A stretch of 64,000 nucleotides of DNA from Hyphomicrobium sp. NDB2Meth4 (GCF_900117445.1 NZ_FPEJ01000005.1:62001-126000), one strand, 5' to 3'; numbered from the stretch's first letter, positions 17,924-29,920 are shown. Program-made: numbers and translations. Notes: generated from the letters alone by a model not told the origin.

Positions 17924-18643
17924 GTGATCTTGCATCGAACCAGCGATACGCCGCGGCATACGCGAGCAGCGGCCGTCGCCGCCGCAGCGATGTGTAGTCT
18001 GCTTGCCGGCTGCGCGTACAGCGGCGCCGGCCCCATCGAAGTCCACTACCAGAAATACAAGGCACGCATGCCAGAGGGCGATCGCGTGTTCGTTTGCAGC
18101 GCATACGGCTGTCGCACCCAAACACCTTTCAAGTTCACACCGGCTGACATCGCCGAGGTTGCCAAACTGATGGCTCCAGGCACCGCATCACCAGCCGCCG
18201 AGCGCGAAGCGACCAAGAAGGCAATCGCCTGGATGGGTCACCGCGCCGACACCGCGGTTGGCACCGCTGGCGACCGGCCAGGGGACGACATGGCGGGCAA
18301 CGGCGACCCAGGCCAGATGGACTGCGTCGATGTCGCCACCAACCTCACCAGCTACATGCTGATCATGGAACGCCACAAATTGTTCCGCCATCACGCGGTC
18401 GGCTCCATGTACGTCAAGGAGGACATCCGCCGTGGCTGGAGCGGCTGGACGCACTACGCCGGCATTCTTGTCGAGAACAAATCCAAGCAGAAATTCGCCG
18501 TCGACGGCTGGCTGCTGGCTAGCGGCAAGCCGCCCGAGATCGTCGAGGTCGAGCGCTGGTATATCGACGATAACGACCTGCTCTTTGGCGGCGGCGGGGG
18601 CGCCAGCTCCATGAAGCCTGTCGCCAGCAACGCCGGCAAATAG
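17924..18643 (+). CDS. Lipoprotein with possible papain/transglutaminase-like Cys-His-Asp triad
   Basis: Unrecognised exported protein of 239 residues. The N-terminus ends in a lipobox LAGC (Cys30). In the mature part Cys134 (QMDCVDVATN), His177 (WTHYAGILV) and Asp194 (KFAVDGWL) occur in the order and surroundings typical of transglutaminase-like cysteine proteases, each in a plausible helix/strand context. This is a pattern reading, not a proven family match. The GTG start is weak, with no close ribosome site. The gene stands alone between the porin terminator and the VWA gene. Confidence 0.7.
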   Translation: MILHRTSDTPRHTRAAAVAAAAMCSLLAGCAYSGAGPIEVHYQKYKARMPEGDRVFVCSAYGCRTQTPFKFTPADIAEVAKLMAPGTASPAAEREATKKAIAWMGHRADTAVGTAGDRPGDDMAGNGDPGQMDCVDVATNLTSYMLIMERHKLFRHHAVGSMYVKEDIRRGWSGWTHYAGILVENKSKQKFAVDGWLLASGKPPEIVEVERWYIDDNDLLFGGGGGASSMKPVASNAGK

Positions 18644-18749
18644 CGGCAACCCGTCACGCGGCACGCGCCCGGCAGGGACCGCCAGTTGGCACACTGGCGC
18701 GCGTTTCCTATGCTGCCCGCCACCACGAGCCACGCGGGACCCCAGAAAA

Positions 18750-19928
18750 ATGTTCGTCAGGTTCTTTCACGCTCTGAAGCAGGCCGGCTTGCCCGTGTCG
18801 CTGAAGGAATACCTGATGCTGCTCGAAGGGCTCGAAGCCGGCGTCACTCAGCGCAACATCGACGACTTTTACTTCCTCTCGCGCGCCTGCCTCGTGAAGG
18901 ACGAGCGCAACCTCGATCGCTTCGACCGCGTGTTCGGCGAAGTCTTCAAAGGTATCGTAACACTCCCCGAAGGTGTGGAGCAGGCGGAGATCCCCGAGGA
19001 GTGGCTGCGCCTCATCTCCGAGCCTCACCTCTCCGATGAAGACAAGAAGCGCATCGAAGAGCTCGGCGGCTGGGAGAAGATTATGGAGACGCTGAAGAAG
19101 CGTCTCGAAGAACAGAAAGAGCACCACTCCGGCGGCAACAAGTGGATCGGCACCGGAGGCACGTCGCCGTACGGCGCCTACGGCTACAACCCTGCCGGCA
19201 TTCGCATCGGCCAGAAGGAAAGCCGACACCGCCGCGCCATCAAAGTCTGGGACAAGCGCGAGTTCAAAGACCTCGACGACAAGGTCGAGATTGGCACGCG
19301 CAACATCAAAGTTGCTCTGCGCCGCCTGCGTTCCTTCGCGCGCACCGGCGCCGCCGAGGAATTGGATCTCAGCGGAACCATCCGCGGCACCGCCGAAAAG
19401 GGCTACCTCGACATCCGCATGCTGCCCGAGCGCCGCAATGCGGTGAAGGTGCTGATGTTCTTCGACGTCGGCGGATCGATGGACTGGCACATCAAAGGCG
19501 TCGAGGAGTTGTTCTCCGCCGCACGCACAGAGTTCAAGCATCTCGAATACTACTACTTCCACAACTGCATCTATGAGGCGCTGTGGAAGAGCAACGCGCG
19601 GCGCCGCACCGACATCACGCCTACCTGGGACGTGCTCCACACCTACCCCGCGGACTACAAGGTGGTGTTTGTCGGCGATGCCTCGATGAGCCCATACGAG
19701 CTGTCCCACGCGGGCGGTGCGGTCGAGCACATGAACCCCGAACCTGGCGCCCTCTGGCTGCGCCGCGTCATCGAGACCTGGCCCCACGCCGTCTGGCTCA
19801 ATCCCGTGCCCGAACATCAGTGGGGCTATACGCAATCAATTGCCATGATCAGGGACATAATGCAGGGCAGGATGTACCCGCTCACCCTCGAAGGCCTCGA
19901 CCGGGCGACTGCGGAACTGATGCGTTAA
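18750..19928 (+). CDS. CoxE-like von Willebrand factor A domain protein
   Basis: VWA-domain protein of the CoxE/YehP-like group (392 residues), normally partner of a MoxR ATPase. The N-terminal helical part starts MFVRFFHALKQAGLPVSLKEY. The VWA domain begins near residue 230 with VKVLMFFDVGGSMDWHIKG; the metal-ion site DxSxS is changed to D-V-G-G-S. Then follow FHNCIYEALW and VVFVGDASMSPYEL. The matching MoxR gene is at 2864-3709 rather than adjacent, which is unusual. Confidence 0.9.
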   Translation: MFVRFFHALKQAGLPVSLKEYLMLLEGLEAGVTQRNIDDFYFLSRACLVKDERNLDRFDRVFGEVFKGIVTLPEGVEQAEIPEEWLRLISEPHLSDEDKKRIEELGGWEKIMETLKKRLEEQKEHHSGGNKWIGTGGTSPYGAYGYNPAGIRIGQKESRHRRAIKVWDKREFKDLDDKVEIGTRNIKVALRRLRSFARTGAAEELDLSGTIRGTAEKGYLDIRMLPERRNAVKVLMFFDVGGSMDWHIKGVEELFSAARTEFKHLEYYYFHNCIYEALWKSNARRRTDITPTWDVLHTYPADYKVVFVGDASMSPYELSHAGGAVEHMNPEPGALWLRRVIETWPHAVWLNPVPEHQWGYTQSIAMIRDIMQGRMYPLTLEGLDRATAELMR

Positions 19929-20051
19929 CAAGCGGGCAAAGTTGCCTAGACCGCTCGAAAACATTGGGGGAAGCGCGATTGACGGCACGGCAATTGGCGC
20001 TAAGGTCCGCGCGGATGGATGGGCCGCATGCACGCAAATGAGGGGCACGTC

Positions 20052-20564
20052 ATGAAGGCCGCAAGCTCGCTTTTGCTGGCTCTTGCGACACTCGCGCTGG
20101 CAGGCTGCGGCACGAGCGGCAGCGAGCTGCTGTCCACCGGCTCCCTGCTGGGCGAGAGCAAGCCCGCGGCCCCCACAAACGACGGCCCCGCCCGCGCCTT
20201 CCAGGTCGGTACGGTCTCAGCCCGCGCCATCAAATGCGGCTTCAATTTCGATCCCGCCAAACTGAAGACCAACTACCTGAACTTCGAGCGCCAGCAGCCC
20301 GTCACACAGGACGTCGCCAAGCTGGAGCACATGTACGACGTCTCGTTCAACGCCGTCGCCAAGGCTGTTGCCGCCGAAGGCGAGTACTGCACGGACGCCA
20401 AGACTCGCACCATCAAGGCCGATCTCGGGCGCCATCTCGCGGGCGACTACACGCCATCCGCTCCCCCGCCGCAGCAGGATGACGGCCTGTTCTCAGGCTG
20501 GGGCAGCTCCAGCTCGACCACCGGCTACAAGTCCAAGAACCCGATGGACAACAGCACCGACTGA
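20052..20564 (+). CDS. Small lipoprotein, function unknown
   Basis: Exported 170-residue protein with a clear lipoprotein signal MKAASSLLLALATLALAGCG. GAGGGG precedes the ATG at 20052 by about seven bases; an in-frame start 11 codons earlier would spoil the signal peptide. The mature part contains two further cysteines (near residues 62 and 117) and a Ser/Pro-rich, low-complexity tail. No family recognised. The next gene follows after 18 bases and may be co-transcribed. Confidence 0.75.
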   Translation: MKAASSLLLALATLALAGCGTSGSELLSTGSLLGESKPAAPTNDGPARAFQVGTVSARAIKCGFNFDPAKLKTNYLNFERQQPVTQDVAKLEHMYDVSFNAVAKAVAAEGEYCTDAKTRTIKADLGRHLAGDYTPSAPPPQQDDGLFSGWGSSSSTTGYKSKNPMDNSTD

Positions 20565-20582
20565 GCAGCGGAGCGCGCCTGA

Positions 20583-20942
20583 GTGCAACAGCTCCTGTGG
20601 CTTGAAACCCTGTTGAAGTTCTCGGTCGGCATTTTCCTCGCCACACTTCCGTTGACCACGCTGCGCCTGTTGGGCCTTCCGCGGCCCGACACCGGTTTCT
20701 GGCCGCGCGTCTGCGGCGCACTGCTCATCGGCATTGCCGGCGCCTTGTTCCTGGAAGGCACATCCGCAGGTCATGGATTGGGCCTCGCCGGCGTGGTCAT
20801 CATTAACCTTTGCGGCACCGCGCTGCTCGCCACGCTGCTCGTCCTCGATCGCGGACCGGCCTCTTTCCGCGGCCGCGTGGCCGTTTGGCTCACCGTTTGC
20901 GCTCTCGTTACCTTGAGCATCACAGAGATCGCAGTGCTCTGA
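20583..20942 (+). CDS. Small membrane protein (about four TM helices)
   Basis: 119-residue hydrophobic protein with GTG start and a GGAG site about ten bases upstream. Four predicted transmembrane helices fill nearly the whole length (for example LLIGIAGALFLEG, GVVIINLCGTALLATLLVL). No family recognised. It closely follows the lipoprotein gene at 20052 and probably shares its message. Confidence 0.7.
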   Translation: MQQLLWLETLLKFSVGIFLATLPLTTLRLLGLPRPDTGFWPRVCGALLIGIAGALFLEGTSAGHGLGLAGVVIINLCGTALLATLLVLDRGPASFRGRVAVWLTVCALVTLSITEIAVL

Positions 20943-21025
20943 GCTCATTAACGATTGGCTGGCACGGTGCTTGCTCACTTAGCGGGTGCAACCGCATTCT
21001 CAACGCCAACGTGCCGGGATCATCC

Positions 21026-23375
<2,350 letters not shown>

Positions 23376-23383
23376 TTAAGGTC

Positions 23384-23704
23384 TCAGAACTGCTTCGCCG
23401 GCACGCGCACGACAAGTCCGTCGAGATCTGGCGTCAGCTTGATCTGGCAGCTCAGTCGGCTGGATTCGCGAACGTCGAAGGCGAAATCCAGCATGTCCTC
23501 CTCCATCTGCGAAGGAGTTCCGGTCTTCTCGCGCCATGCATCATCCACATAGACGTGGCACGTTGCGCAGGCGCATGCACCGCCGCACTCGGCATCTATG
23601 CCGGGCACGTCGTTCAATTTTGCCGATTCCATGAGCGTAACGCCCGGTTCCGCCTCGACCACCTGCTCGGCTCCGTCGGGCTGGATGAAAGTGATCTTTA
23701 CCAT
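23384..23704 (-). CDS. Adrenodoxin-type [2Fe-2S] ferredoxin
   Basis: Electron carrier of 106 residues. Cluster ligands Cys40, Cys46, Cys49 and Cys86 follow the C-X5-C-X2-C-X36-C spacing of adrenodoxin/putidaredoxin-type ferredoxins; Cys44 is an additional cysteine inside the loop. It sits directly upstream of its probable reductase. Known acceptors of such pairs are cytochromes P450, haem oxygenase or Fe-S assembly; none of these lies in this window. Confidence 0.94.
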   Translation of the reverse strand: MVKITFIQPDGAEQVVEAEPGVTLMESAKLNDVPGIDAECGGACACATCHVYVDDAWREKTGTPSQMEEDMLDFAFDVRESSRLSCQIKLTPDLDGLVVRVPAKQF

Positions 23705-23859
23705 TGTTGTGGCGTGAAACTCCGAATGGCGCCCCCGGCATCGTTAGAGCCGGGCGAGAATCCGCCTGGGCGGCGGTTAATTTGACCGCACCAATAGTCG
23801 GCAAGGCTGCTGAATTCAAGCGTGCGACAGTCGCGGCCGCCCCCGACGAAGGTCAGAGA

Positions 23860-24243
23860 TCAGGCCGAGGGCGCAAGAGAGGCAATGTATTCCTGCACTG
23901 CGTCCGCAGCCGCCTCCAACCGCTCGATGACATGCCCGCGCGCGGCAGCGTCCGGCATAGGACGAAGACGCTCCGCATTCTCGGCGATGGTGGCGAGCGA
24001 CCAGGCGCCAACGGCTCGGGCCGACCCCTTGAGCGTGTGTGCGGCGATCCCCCAGGCCTTCTCGGTGTCGGCCTCTTTCAGCGCGGCTATGGTGATCGGC
24101 AGCTGACCCGAGAACAGGCCAAGGATTTCCAGCTCTAGCGCCTCGTCTCCCATGGTGAAGCGCCTCAGGTGCGCCAGGTCCACGGGAGCATCCGCGCGGT
24201 TCGGCGCAAAGTCGGAGCTGAACGCGGTCGCTGAATTGACCAT
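23860..24243 (-). CDS. Orphan HPt (histidine phosphotransfer) protein
   Basis: 127-residue phosphotransfer protein. The phosphorylatable histidine is His69 in IAAHTLKGSARAVGA, the standard HPt signature, within a four-helix-bundle layout. No histidine kinase or response regulator is encoded nearby, so it presumably links a remote hybrid kinase to a response regulator. The likely partner is unknown. It is divergent from the large coiled-coil gene. Confidence 0.88.
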   Translation of the reverse strand: MVNSATAFSSDFAPNRADAPVDLAHLRRFTMGDEALELEILGLFSGQLPITIAALKEADTEKAWGIAAHTLKGSARAVGAWSLATIAENAERLRPMPDAAARGHVIERLEAAADAVQEYIASLAPSA

Positions 24244-24573
24244 TGTTTTCGCCTAAACGGCTTCCCTGCCACGCAAAACGACCATCGAGCGTCACACACA
24301 GCTTATAAGTGCCGGTAAATTGCGCCACTTCAACTTGAGCATTAACCTTCGGGCGAATCGCGCGCTGTGAGTGCGCCGGAATCGGCAGGCGGAATGCACC
24401 TTTCTTTCGCCCCAAAATCCGGCCAAGCGTTGTAGTGACGGGTGGAATGGCTTTTCTGTTGCGGCCGCAGGGGTTGGCTCCCGAGGGATGGAGCTGAGCG
24501 CCGCTCTGAAATGGCCTGCGGACTCCCGTCGAACGCGTGCTCTTTTGAACCGGGGTGAGGAGACGCGTCAGGC
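24244..24573. other. Divergent intergenic region, no gene found
   Basis: About 330 bases between the HPt and coiled-coil genes. A single CtrA-like half site TTAACC is at about 24341-24350, but the second half site is missing. No gene-like frame. The promoters of both genes must lie here. Confidence 0.45.
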
Positions 24574-27402
24574 ATGGACGGGGCGATGGCGCAGGACAAG
24601 AACACGCTCGACGAGCATGAGGACGATGCCCGTTCCGAGCCATCTTTGTTGCTACCTGCTGACGGAACCGCGTCGTCTTCGGCTATCGGCCCGGCCGAAC
24701 CTTCATTCGGCCAGTCCCCGCCCCCTATCCAGCTTCTTCCGCCGCCCCTTCCCGGCAGCGCCGCTCCCCGCACCGATTTCATTCCCCAGAGCGATTTTAT
24801 TCCCCAGAGCGCCCCGCCGGCAGCGCCGCCGCAGTTGCCGCCCGAGGAGCAATCGCTGTTGGAGCCGCCGGCTTCTTCCGACGATGATGACGAGGAGAGC
24901 GCCGAACCCGGCACAGGTGCACCGCGTCGCCGCATGGCGCGCCGCCGTCCCGCCGGACCTTCGCGCAATCGGATCGCTGCTAACGATGACGGCCCCTCCA
25001 TCGGCGGTCTCATCTTCGCGCTTCAGCAGAAACCATCCAACGCGCCGTTCAAATTCGCCGCCATCGCCAGCGGTATCTGGGGCGTGCTCGGCTCCGCATT
25101 CGCGATTGCTTCGGTCATCACCGACAGCAGTGGCGCAAGCACCCTCGAGTTGCTGACGCGCCCTACCGCATTCCTCACACTGGCTGCGATCATCGTACCC
25201 ATTGGCCTGCTCTGGCTCATGGCGCTGCTGGCTTGGCGCACTGAGGAGCTGCGTCTGCGCTCTTCCACCATGACCGAGGTTGCCATCCGCCTCGCCGAGC
25301 CCGACCGGCTCGCGGAGCAGAATGCAGCTTCCCTCGGCCAGGCCGTGCGCCGGCAGGTCGGCTTCATGAACGACGCCGTCTCGCGCGCACTCGGCCGCGC
25401 CGGCGAGCTGGAAGCCATGGTCCACAACGAGGTCTCTGTGCTCGAGCGCTCCTATGAGGAGAACGAGCGCAAGATCCGCGGATTGATCTCCGAGCTGTCG
25501 GGCGAGCGCCACGCGCTCGTCAATACGTCCGACCGCGTCACCGAAAGCCTGATGCGCCTCGGCAGCGAGATCCCCACCCTCATCGAGAAGCTGTCGGAAC
25601 AGCAGGTCAAGCTGGCGCAGGTCATCGAGGGCGCAGGTGAAAACCTCACCATGCTCGAGACCTCGCTCGCCACCAGCGTCGGCAGTCTCGAAACTTCGGT
25701 CGGCAATCGCACCGAGCAGTTGCAGACCGTCCTGCACGACTACACCACCGCCCTTGCCGACGCCCTCGGCAGCCGCACCGAGGAACTGCAAACCACCTTC
25801 GACAGCCAGCTCCTGCAGCTCGATTCCTCGCTCGCCAACCGCACCGAGAACCTGCAGACCGTCTTCGAGGAATACGCCCGCGCCCTCGACGCCGCGCTCG
25901 CCAATCGCGCTCAGGCGCTCGATTACCAGCTCGTCGAACGCACCCGCTCCCTCGACGAAGCCTTCGGCGAACGCCTGCGCATGTTCGATGAATCCATCAT
26001 GCGCTCGACGCAGGCCATCGATTCCGCCGTCGTCGACAAGACCCAGGCGCTCACCAACGCCCTCGACGCGCATGCCATCAGCTTCCGCGAAACCATCGGC
26101 AAGCAGGCGACCGACCTCGACGAAGCGCTCATGCACGGCATCAACTCGGTTCGCCGCGCGTCCGAGAACATTTCGCGCCAGTCCATCAAGGCAATGGAAG
26201 GCCTCGCCAACCAGTCCGAGCTTCTGAAGAGCATTTCCGAGAACCTGCTCGGCCAGATCGGCGGCATCACTGGTCGTTTCGAGAACCAGGGCCAGCAGAT
26301 CATGAAGGCGGCCAACGCGCTCGAAACCGTCAACTTCAAGATCGACAAGACGCTGCAGACGCGCCACGCCGAGCTGAACGAAACACTGGACCGGCTGTCC
26401 GGCAAGGCAGACGAGTTCTCCAACTTCGTCGGCGATTACTCCACCTCGATCGTCGGCTCGCTCACCGATGCCGACCAGCGCGCCCGCAACGAGCTGGAGC
26501 GCATGCGCGCCTCGGCCGCCGCCGAGAGCGAGCGCACCCTGGAAGATCTGCGCAACCGCCTCAACGTGGTGTCATCCGCCGTCACCAGCGAGCTAGGCTC
26601 GCTCACCAACCGTTTCACCGAGACGTCCGAAGAGATGCGCCAGCAGGCGACGCGCACCGCCGCGGAAATCGCCGCCGAGCAGCAGCGTCTGCGCAGCGAG
26701 ATGGAGCGCCTGCCGGTCACCGCGCAGGAAAGCTCCGAAGGCATGCGCCGCGCTCTCCAGGATCAGATCAAGGCGCTCGACCAGCTGTCCCAGCTCGCCG
26801 CACGCACTGCGACGCAGCGCGACGTGGTACCCCCGCCGCCGCTGCACGCCGAGACGATTCAGCCCGCACCCCAACCGCCGCGCCGCTCGCCGCATGAGCA
26901 GGCCCGCTCTATCACTTCTCTTTCCTCGACCATCGCCCAGGAACTCGGCAACCGTCAGCGCCAGCGCGCTCCGGTCCCCGATGTCCGCGAAGGCTGGTCG
27001 CTCGGAGACCTGCTTGCACGCGCCTCTCGCGACGAGGAAGCGCAGGCCGCCGCGCACAACGCGCCACCCGCATTCAATCTCGATCTAGAAGCCATCGCCC
27101 GTGCGCTCGACCCGGCAACCGCAGCCGCGATCTGGTCGCGCATCCGCTCCGGCCAGCGCGGCGTCATGGTGCGCAGCATCTACGGCAACGAGGGCCGCAT
27201 GCTGTTCGACGATGTGGCCCATCGCTGCCGCACCGACGGCGACCTGCTGAACGCGGTCAACCGCTATCTGTCCGATTTCGAGCGCATCGTCGGCGAGTCG
27301 GATCAGCGCGATCCGAGCGGCCGCCTCTCGCAGGGTCAGCTCGTTTCCGACACCGGCCGCGTCTATCTGTTCCTCGCCCACGCTGCCGGCCGCCTCGGCT
27401 GA
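24574..27402 (+). CDS. Large membrane-anchored coiled-coil protein, possible growth-pole-ring (GPR) relative
   Basis: 942-residue protein. An acidic, Pro-rich N-terminus (1-130, with a DFIPQS direct repeat at 68-79 and an Arg patch at 118-125) is followed by two transmembrane helices (about 160-183 and 199-221). Next comes a very long coiled coil (about 225-770) with degenerate repeats such as NRTEQLQTV, SRTEELQTT and NRTENLQTV, and a Pro-rich linker. A compact C-terminal domain covers about 835-942 (FNLDLEAIARALDPATAAAIWSRI at its start). The architecture resembles the apolipoprotein-like GPR protein that organises polar growth in Agrobacterium, but is less than half its length. Homology is inference. 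Confidence 0.7.
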   Translation: MDGAMAQDKNTLDEHEDDARSEPSLLLPADGTASSSAIGPAEPSFGQSPPPIQLLPPPLPGSAAPRTDFIPQSDFIPQSAPPAAPPQLPPEEQSLLEPPASSDDDDEESAEPGTGAPRRRMARRRPAGPSRNRIAANDDGPSIGGLIFALQQKPSNAPFKFAAIASGIWGVLGSAFAIASVITDSSGASTLELLTRPTAFLTLAAIIVPIGLLWLMALLAWRTEELRLRSSTMTEVAIRLAEPDRLAEQNAASLGQAVRRQVGFMNDAVSRALGRAGELEAMVHNEVSVLERSYEENERKIRGLISELSGERHALVNTSDRVTESLMRLGSEIPTLIEKLSEQQVKLAQVIEGAGENLTMLETSLATSVGSLETSVGNRTEQLQTVLHDYTTALADALGSRTEELQTTFDSQLLQLDSSLANRTENLQTVFEEYARALDAALANRAQALDYQLVERTRSLDEAFGERLRMFDESIMRSTQAIDSAVVDKTQALTNALDAHAISFRETIGKQATDLDEALMHGINSVRRASENISRQSIKAMEGLANQSELLKSISENLLGQIGGITGRFENQGQQIMKAANALETVNFKIDKTLQTRHAELNETLDRLSGKADEFSNFVGDYSTSIVGSLTDADQRARNELERMRASAAAESERTLEDLRNRLNVVSSAVTSELGSLTNRFTETSEEMRQQATRTAAEIAAEQQRLRSEMERLPVTAQESSEGMRRALQDQIKALDQLSQLAARTATQRDVVPPPPLHAETIQPAPQPPRRSPHEQARSITSLSSTIAQELGNRQRQRAPVPDVREGWSLGDLLARASRDEEAQAAAHNAPPAFNLDLEAIARALDPATAAAIWSRIRSGQRGVMVRSIYGNEGRMLFDDVAHRCRTDGDLLNAVNRYLSDFERIVGESDQRDPSGRLSQGQLVSDTGRVYLFLAHAAGRLG

Positions 27403-27409
27403 GATCGGC

Positions 27410-28399
27410 ATGGCCGGACCTGATACGCCCGCGCAACTGATCGAGGCCCGCGCCGAAGCTTGGCCGCTCGCCAAACCGTTCGTCATTGCCCGCGGCGCCA
27501 AGACCGAAGCCCACGTGATCGTCGCCGAAGTCAGGGCGGCCGGCCACAAGGGCATCGGCGAGGCCGTGCCCTACGCCCGCTATGGCGAGACCGTCGACGC
27601 CTCCGTCGCTGCCCTCAAAGGCGTGACGGGCCCTCTGACCCGCGCGAAACTGACAGAGCTCCTGCCGCCTGGCGCCGCCCGCAACGCAGTGGATTGCGCC
27701 CTCTGGGATCTCGAAGCCAAGCTCGCCCATAAGCGCGCCTGGGAGCTGGCCGGCCTCCCCGCCCCGCAACCGGCAATGACGTGTTACACGCTGAGCCTCG
27801 GCGACCCCGACCAGATGGCCACTGATGCGAGAGCCGTCCCCCACCTCAAGTTGCTCAAGCTGAAGCTCGGTGGGGCCGGTGATGACGCCCGCATGGCCGC
27901 CGTGCGCGCAGCACGCCCCGACGCGCGCATCGTGGCCGACGCCAACGAGGCCTGGCATCCCGACCAGCTCGCAGCCTTCCTCGCCGCCGCCAAGACCGCC
28001 GAGGTCGAACTGATCGAGCAGCCCTTGCCCGCGGGAGCAGACGAGGCCCTGGCCCATATCGACCGCGTGGTTCCCGTATGCGCCGACGAAAGCGCCCACA
28101 CCAGCGCCGACCTGCCCGGCCTCGCGAACCGCTACGACGCCGTCAACATCAAGCTCGACAAGACTGGCGGCCTCACCGAGGCCCTCGTCATGGCCAAGGC
28201 CGCCAAGGCGCAAGGCTTCCGCATCATGATCGGCTCGATGGTGGCGACCTCACTTGCCGCCGCTCCGGCCATGCTGCTGGCCGGCTACGCGGACTGGGTC
28301 GATCTCGACGGGCCCCTGCTCCTCGCCCGCGACCGCTCCCCGCCCCTCGCCATCGAGGACGGTTGGATCAGCCCGCCCGAGCCGGAGCTGTGGGGCTGA
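27410..28399 (+). CDS. L-Ala-D/L-Glu (dipeptide) epimerase
   Basis: Enolase-superfamily enzyme that epimerises L-Ala-D-Glu from murein tripeptide breakdown, allowing use of peptidoglycan peptides. 329 residues; catalytic-type motifs visible: KLLKLKLGG (Lys-x-Lys), VADANEAW and ELIEQPLP and CADESAH metal ligands, and NIKLDKTGGL (second catalytic Lys). It starts eight bases after the coiled-coil gene and probably shares its transcript, which loosely connects cell-wall turnover with that gene. Its 3' end overlaps the convergent transporter gene by 32 bases. Confidence 0.88.
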   Translation: MAGPDTPAQLIEARAEAWPLAKPFVIARGAKTEAHVIVAEVRAAGHKGIGEAVPYARYGETVDASVAALKGVTGPLTRAKLTELLPPGAARNAVDCALWDLEAKLAHKRAWELAGLPAPQPAMTCYTLSLGDPDQMATDARAVPHLKLLKLKLGGAGDDARMAAVRAARPDARIVADANEAWHPDQLAAFLAAAKTAEVELIEQPLPAGADEALAHIDRVVPVCADESAHTSADLPGLANRYDAVNIKLDKTGGLTEALVMAKAAKAQGFRIMIGSMVATSLAAAPAMLLAGYADWVDLDGPLLLARDRSPPLAIEDGWISPPEPELWG

Positions 28400-29630
28400 C
28401 CCGGCCCGATTCGCCGCCCTCGCCCCATAGAGGCTCCCCATCCCAACGCCGCGCCGCCAAGACGGCCGCAGCGCACCCGGCTATCGCCACGATCGTCGGC
28501 ACGAGGAACACCAAGCCACCGATCCGGCCATAGAGGGCTCCCGAGATGAGCCCGACCACGCCGACCATCAGCCCCGCCGCAATCGTCGAATAGAGCGCCT
28601 GCGCGCTGCCCATCCCCGCATGCGGCACAGCCCGGCTGATGAACAGAATGGCCCCCAGATGCGAAGCGCCATAAGTGAGCGCATGCAGGGCCTGCAGTGG
28701 CACCAGCAGCGCCAGCGGCGGATCGAGCGCCATCGCTCCCCAACGCACCACGGACGCAACCGCCCCGGCGACAATGAGCTGTAGCGGACTGAACCGCCGC
28801 ACGATCGGCGCGGAGAACGCGAACAGCAGCACCTCGGCGAACACGCCAATCGCCCACAGCGTACCCACCCACACCGCTGGCAGCCCCTGCGACTGCCAAT
28901 AGAGCGCCCCGAAAGTGTAGAACGTAGCGTGTGCCCCGTGCGTGCAGCCGATCGCCACCAGGAACAGCAAGAATACCGGCGAGCCGACCAGGCGCGCCAC
29001 CGACGACGACCGCCAGGCGAATCGTCCCGGAACGCTGCCCGCTGCCCCTTCATCGCTTCGCGGCAGAAAATGCGCGGCGACGACGGTCAGTAGCACGGCA
29101 AAGCCGATCAGCCAGAGCGCGACCCCACCCCCCGACGCCTCGATGGCGAGCCCGCCGGCAAAGTTGGCGATGATGAAGGTTACCGACCCCCACAGCCGCA
29201 TCCGCCCGTAATCGAGCCCTTCGCGGCGCACCCCGCGTACCGCCATGGTCTCGACCAGCGGCAGCATCGTCCCATTGCACATCAGGAAGGCGACACCGAG
29301 CACCAGGATCGGCCCGTAGCCCGCTGCCATCGAAAGCCCGAGCACCATGGCCATCGCCATCCACGCCAGCACCACGACCACCCGGCGATAGTCGCCGAGC
29401 CGGTCGGCCAGCATGCCCACCCCCGGCGTCACCAGCACGCGCAGAAACAGCGGCGCCGCGGTAACCGTCGATATCTCCAGCGGGTCGAGGCCGCGCGTAT
29501 GCAGCCATACGGGGAAGTACGGAACCACGACGCCGTACGTGAGGAACAGCGCGCCGAAGAACGACGCGATCCTGAGCCCTGTTGGCCCCGCGGTCGCTCC
29601 TCCGCCGAGAAGATAGTAAAGCGCGCGCAT
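28368..29630 (-). CDS. HcaT-like MFS transporter
   Basis: Twelve-helix major facilitator of the LacY/HcaT-like branch (MFS_1_like), 420 residues. The signature between helices 2 and 3 is present as GMLADRLGDYRR, and the motif GLDYGRMRLWGSVTFIIANFAGG matches 3-phenylpropionate permease relatives. The substrate cannot be decided; an aromatic acid or another small metabolite is possible. Upstream ribosome site is weak. It is convergent with the epimerase gene, with 32 bases overlap. Confidence 0.85.
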   Translation of the reverse strand: MRALYYLLGGGATAGPTGLRIASFFGALFLTYGVVVPYFPVWLHTRGLDPLEISTVTAAPLFLRVLVTPGVGMLADRLGDYRRVVVVLAWMAMAMVLGLSMAAGYGPILVLGVAFLMCNGTMLPLVETMAVRGVRREGLDYGRMRLWGSVTFIIANFAGGLAIEASGGGVALWLIGFAVLLTVVAAHFLPRSDEGAAGSVPGRFAWRSSSVARLVGSPVFLLFLVAIGCTHGAHATFYTFGALYWQSQGLPAVWVGTLWAIGVFAEVLLFAFSAPIVRRFSPLQLIVAGAVASVVRWGAMALDPPLALLVPLQALHALTYGASHLGAILFISRAVPHAGMGSAQALYSTIAAGLMVGVVGLISGALYGRIGGLVFLVPTIVAIAGCAAAVLAARRWDGEPLWGEGGESGRVSPTAPARAG

Positions 29631-29716
29631 GCGTTTGCCCGGGCGCCCTGTTGATCGACGCTTTTTGGAACTGTTCTAGTCGAGCAGAAATTGCGCGACT
29701 ACGCTTGCTTCAGCGC

Positions 29717-29751
29717 AAAAAGAAACCGGTCCGGAAAGGTCCGGACCGGTT
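29717..29751 (-). terminator. Terminator of the ccdA-thiD transcript
   Basis: 12-bp perfect inverted repeat AACCGGTCCGGA (29724-29735) / TCCGGACCGGTT (29740-29751) with a four-base loop. On the minus strand it is followed by a T-rich run (the A run at 29717-29721 on the plus strand). It lies 170 bases beyond the thiD stop and ahead of the MFS gene. Confidence 0.85.
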
Positions 29752-29920
29752 CTTCAGCCAAGTCGGGCAGGCGCCCCTAATCGCCAACCCGACGCTCCCC
29801 CCGGAGCTCGAAAACGACGCCACAGCATCGCGTTGCCCAAATTTGTTACAGAAGCTCGGGCTGCCTGCAAGGGGTCAGAACAATATTCAGCTAACGACGA
29901 TGCAGTAGCGCCACACGCAT

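Noticed and set aside
24703-26367. Long minus-strand open frame opposite the coiled-coil gene
   Set aside because: It mirrors the repetitive coiled-coil codons and shows no recognisable protein family or ribosome site.
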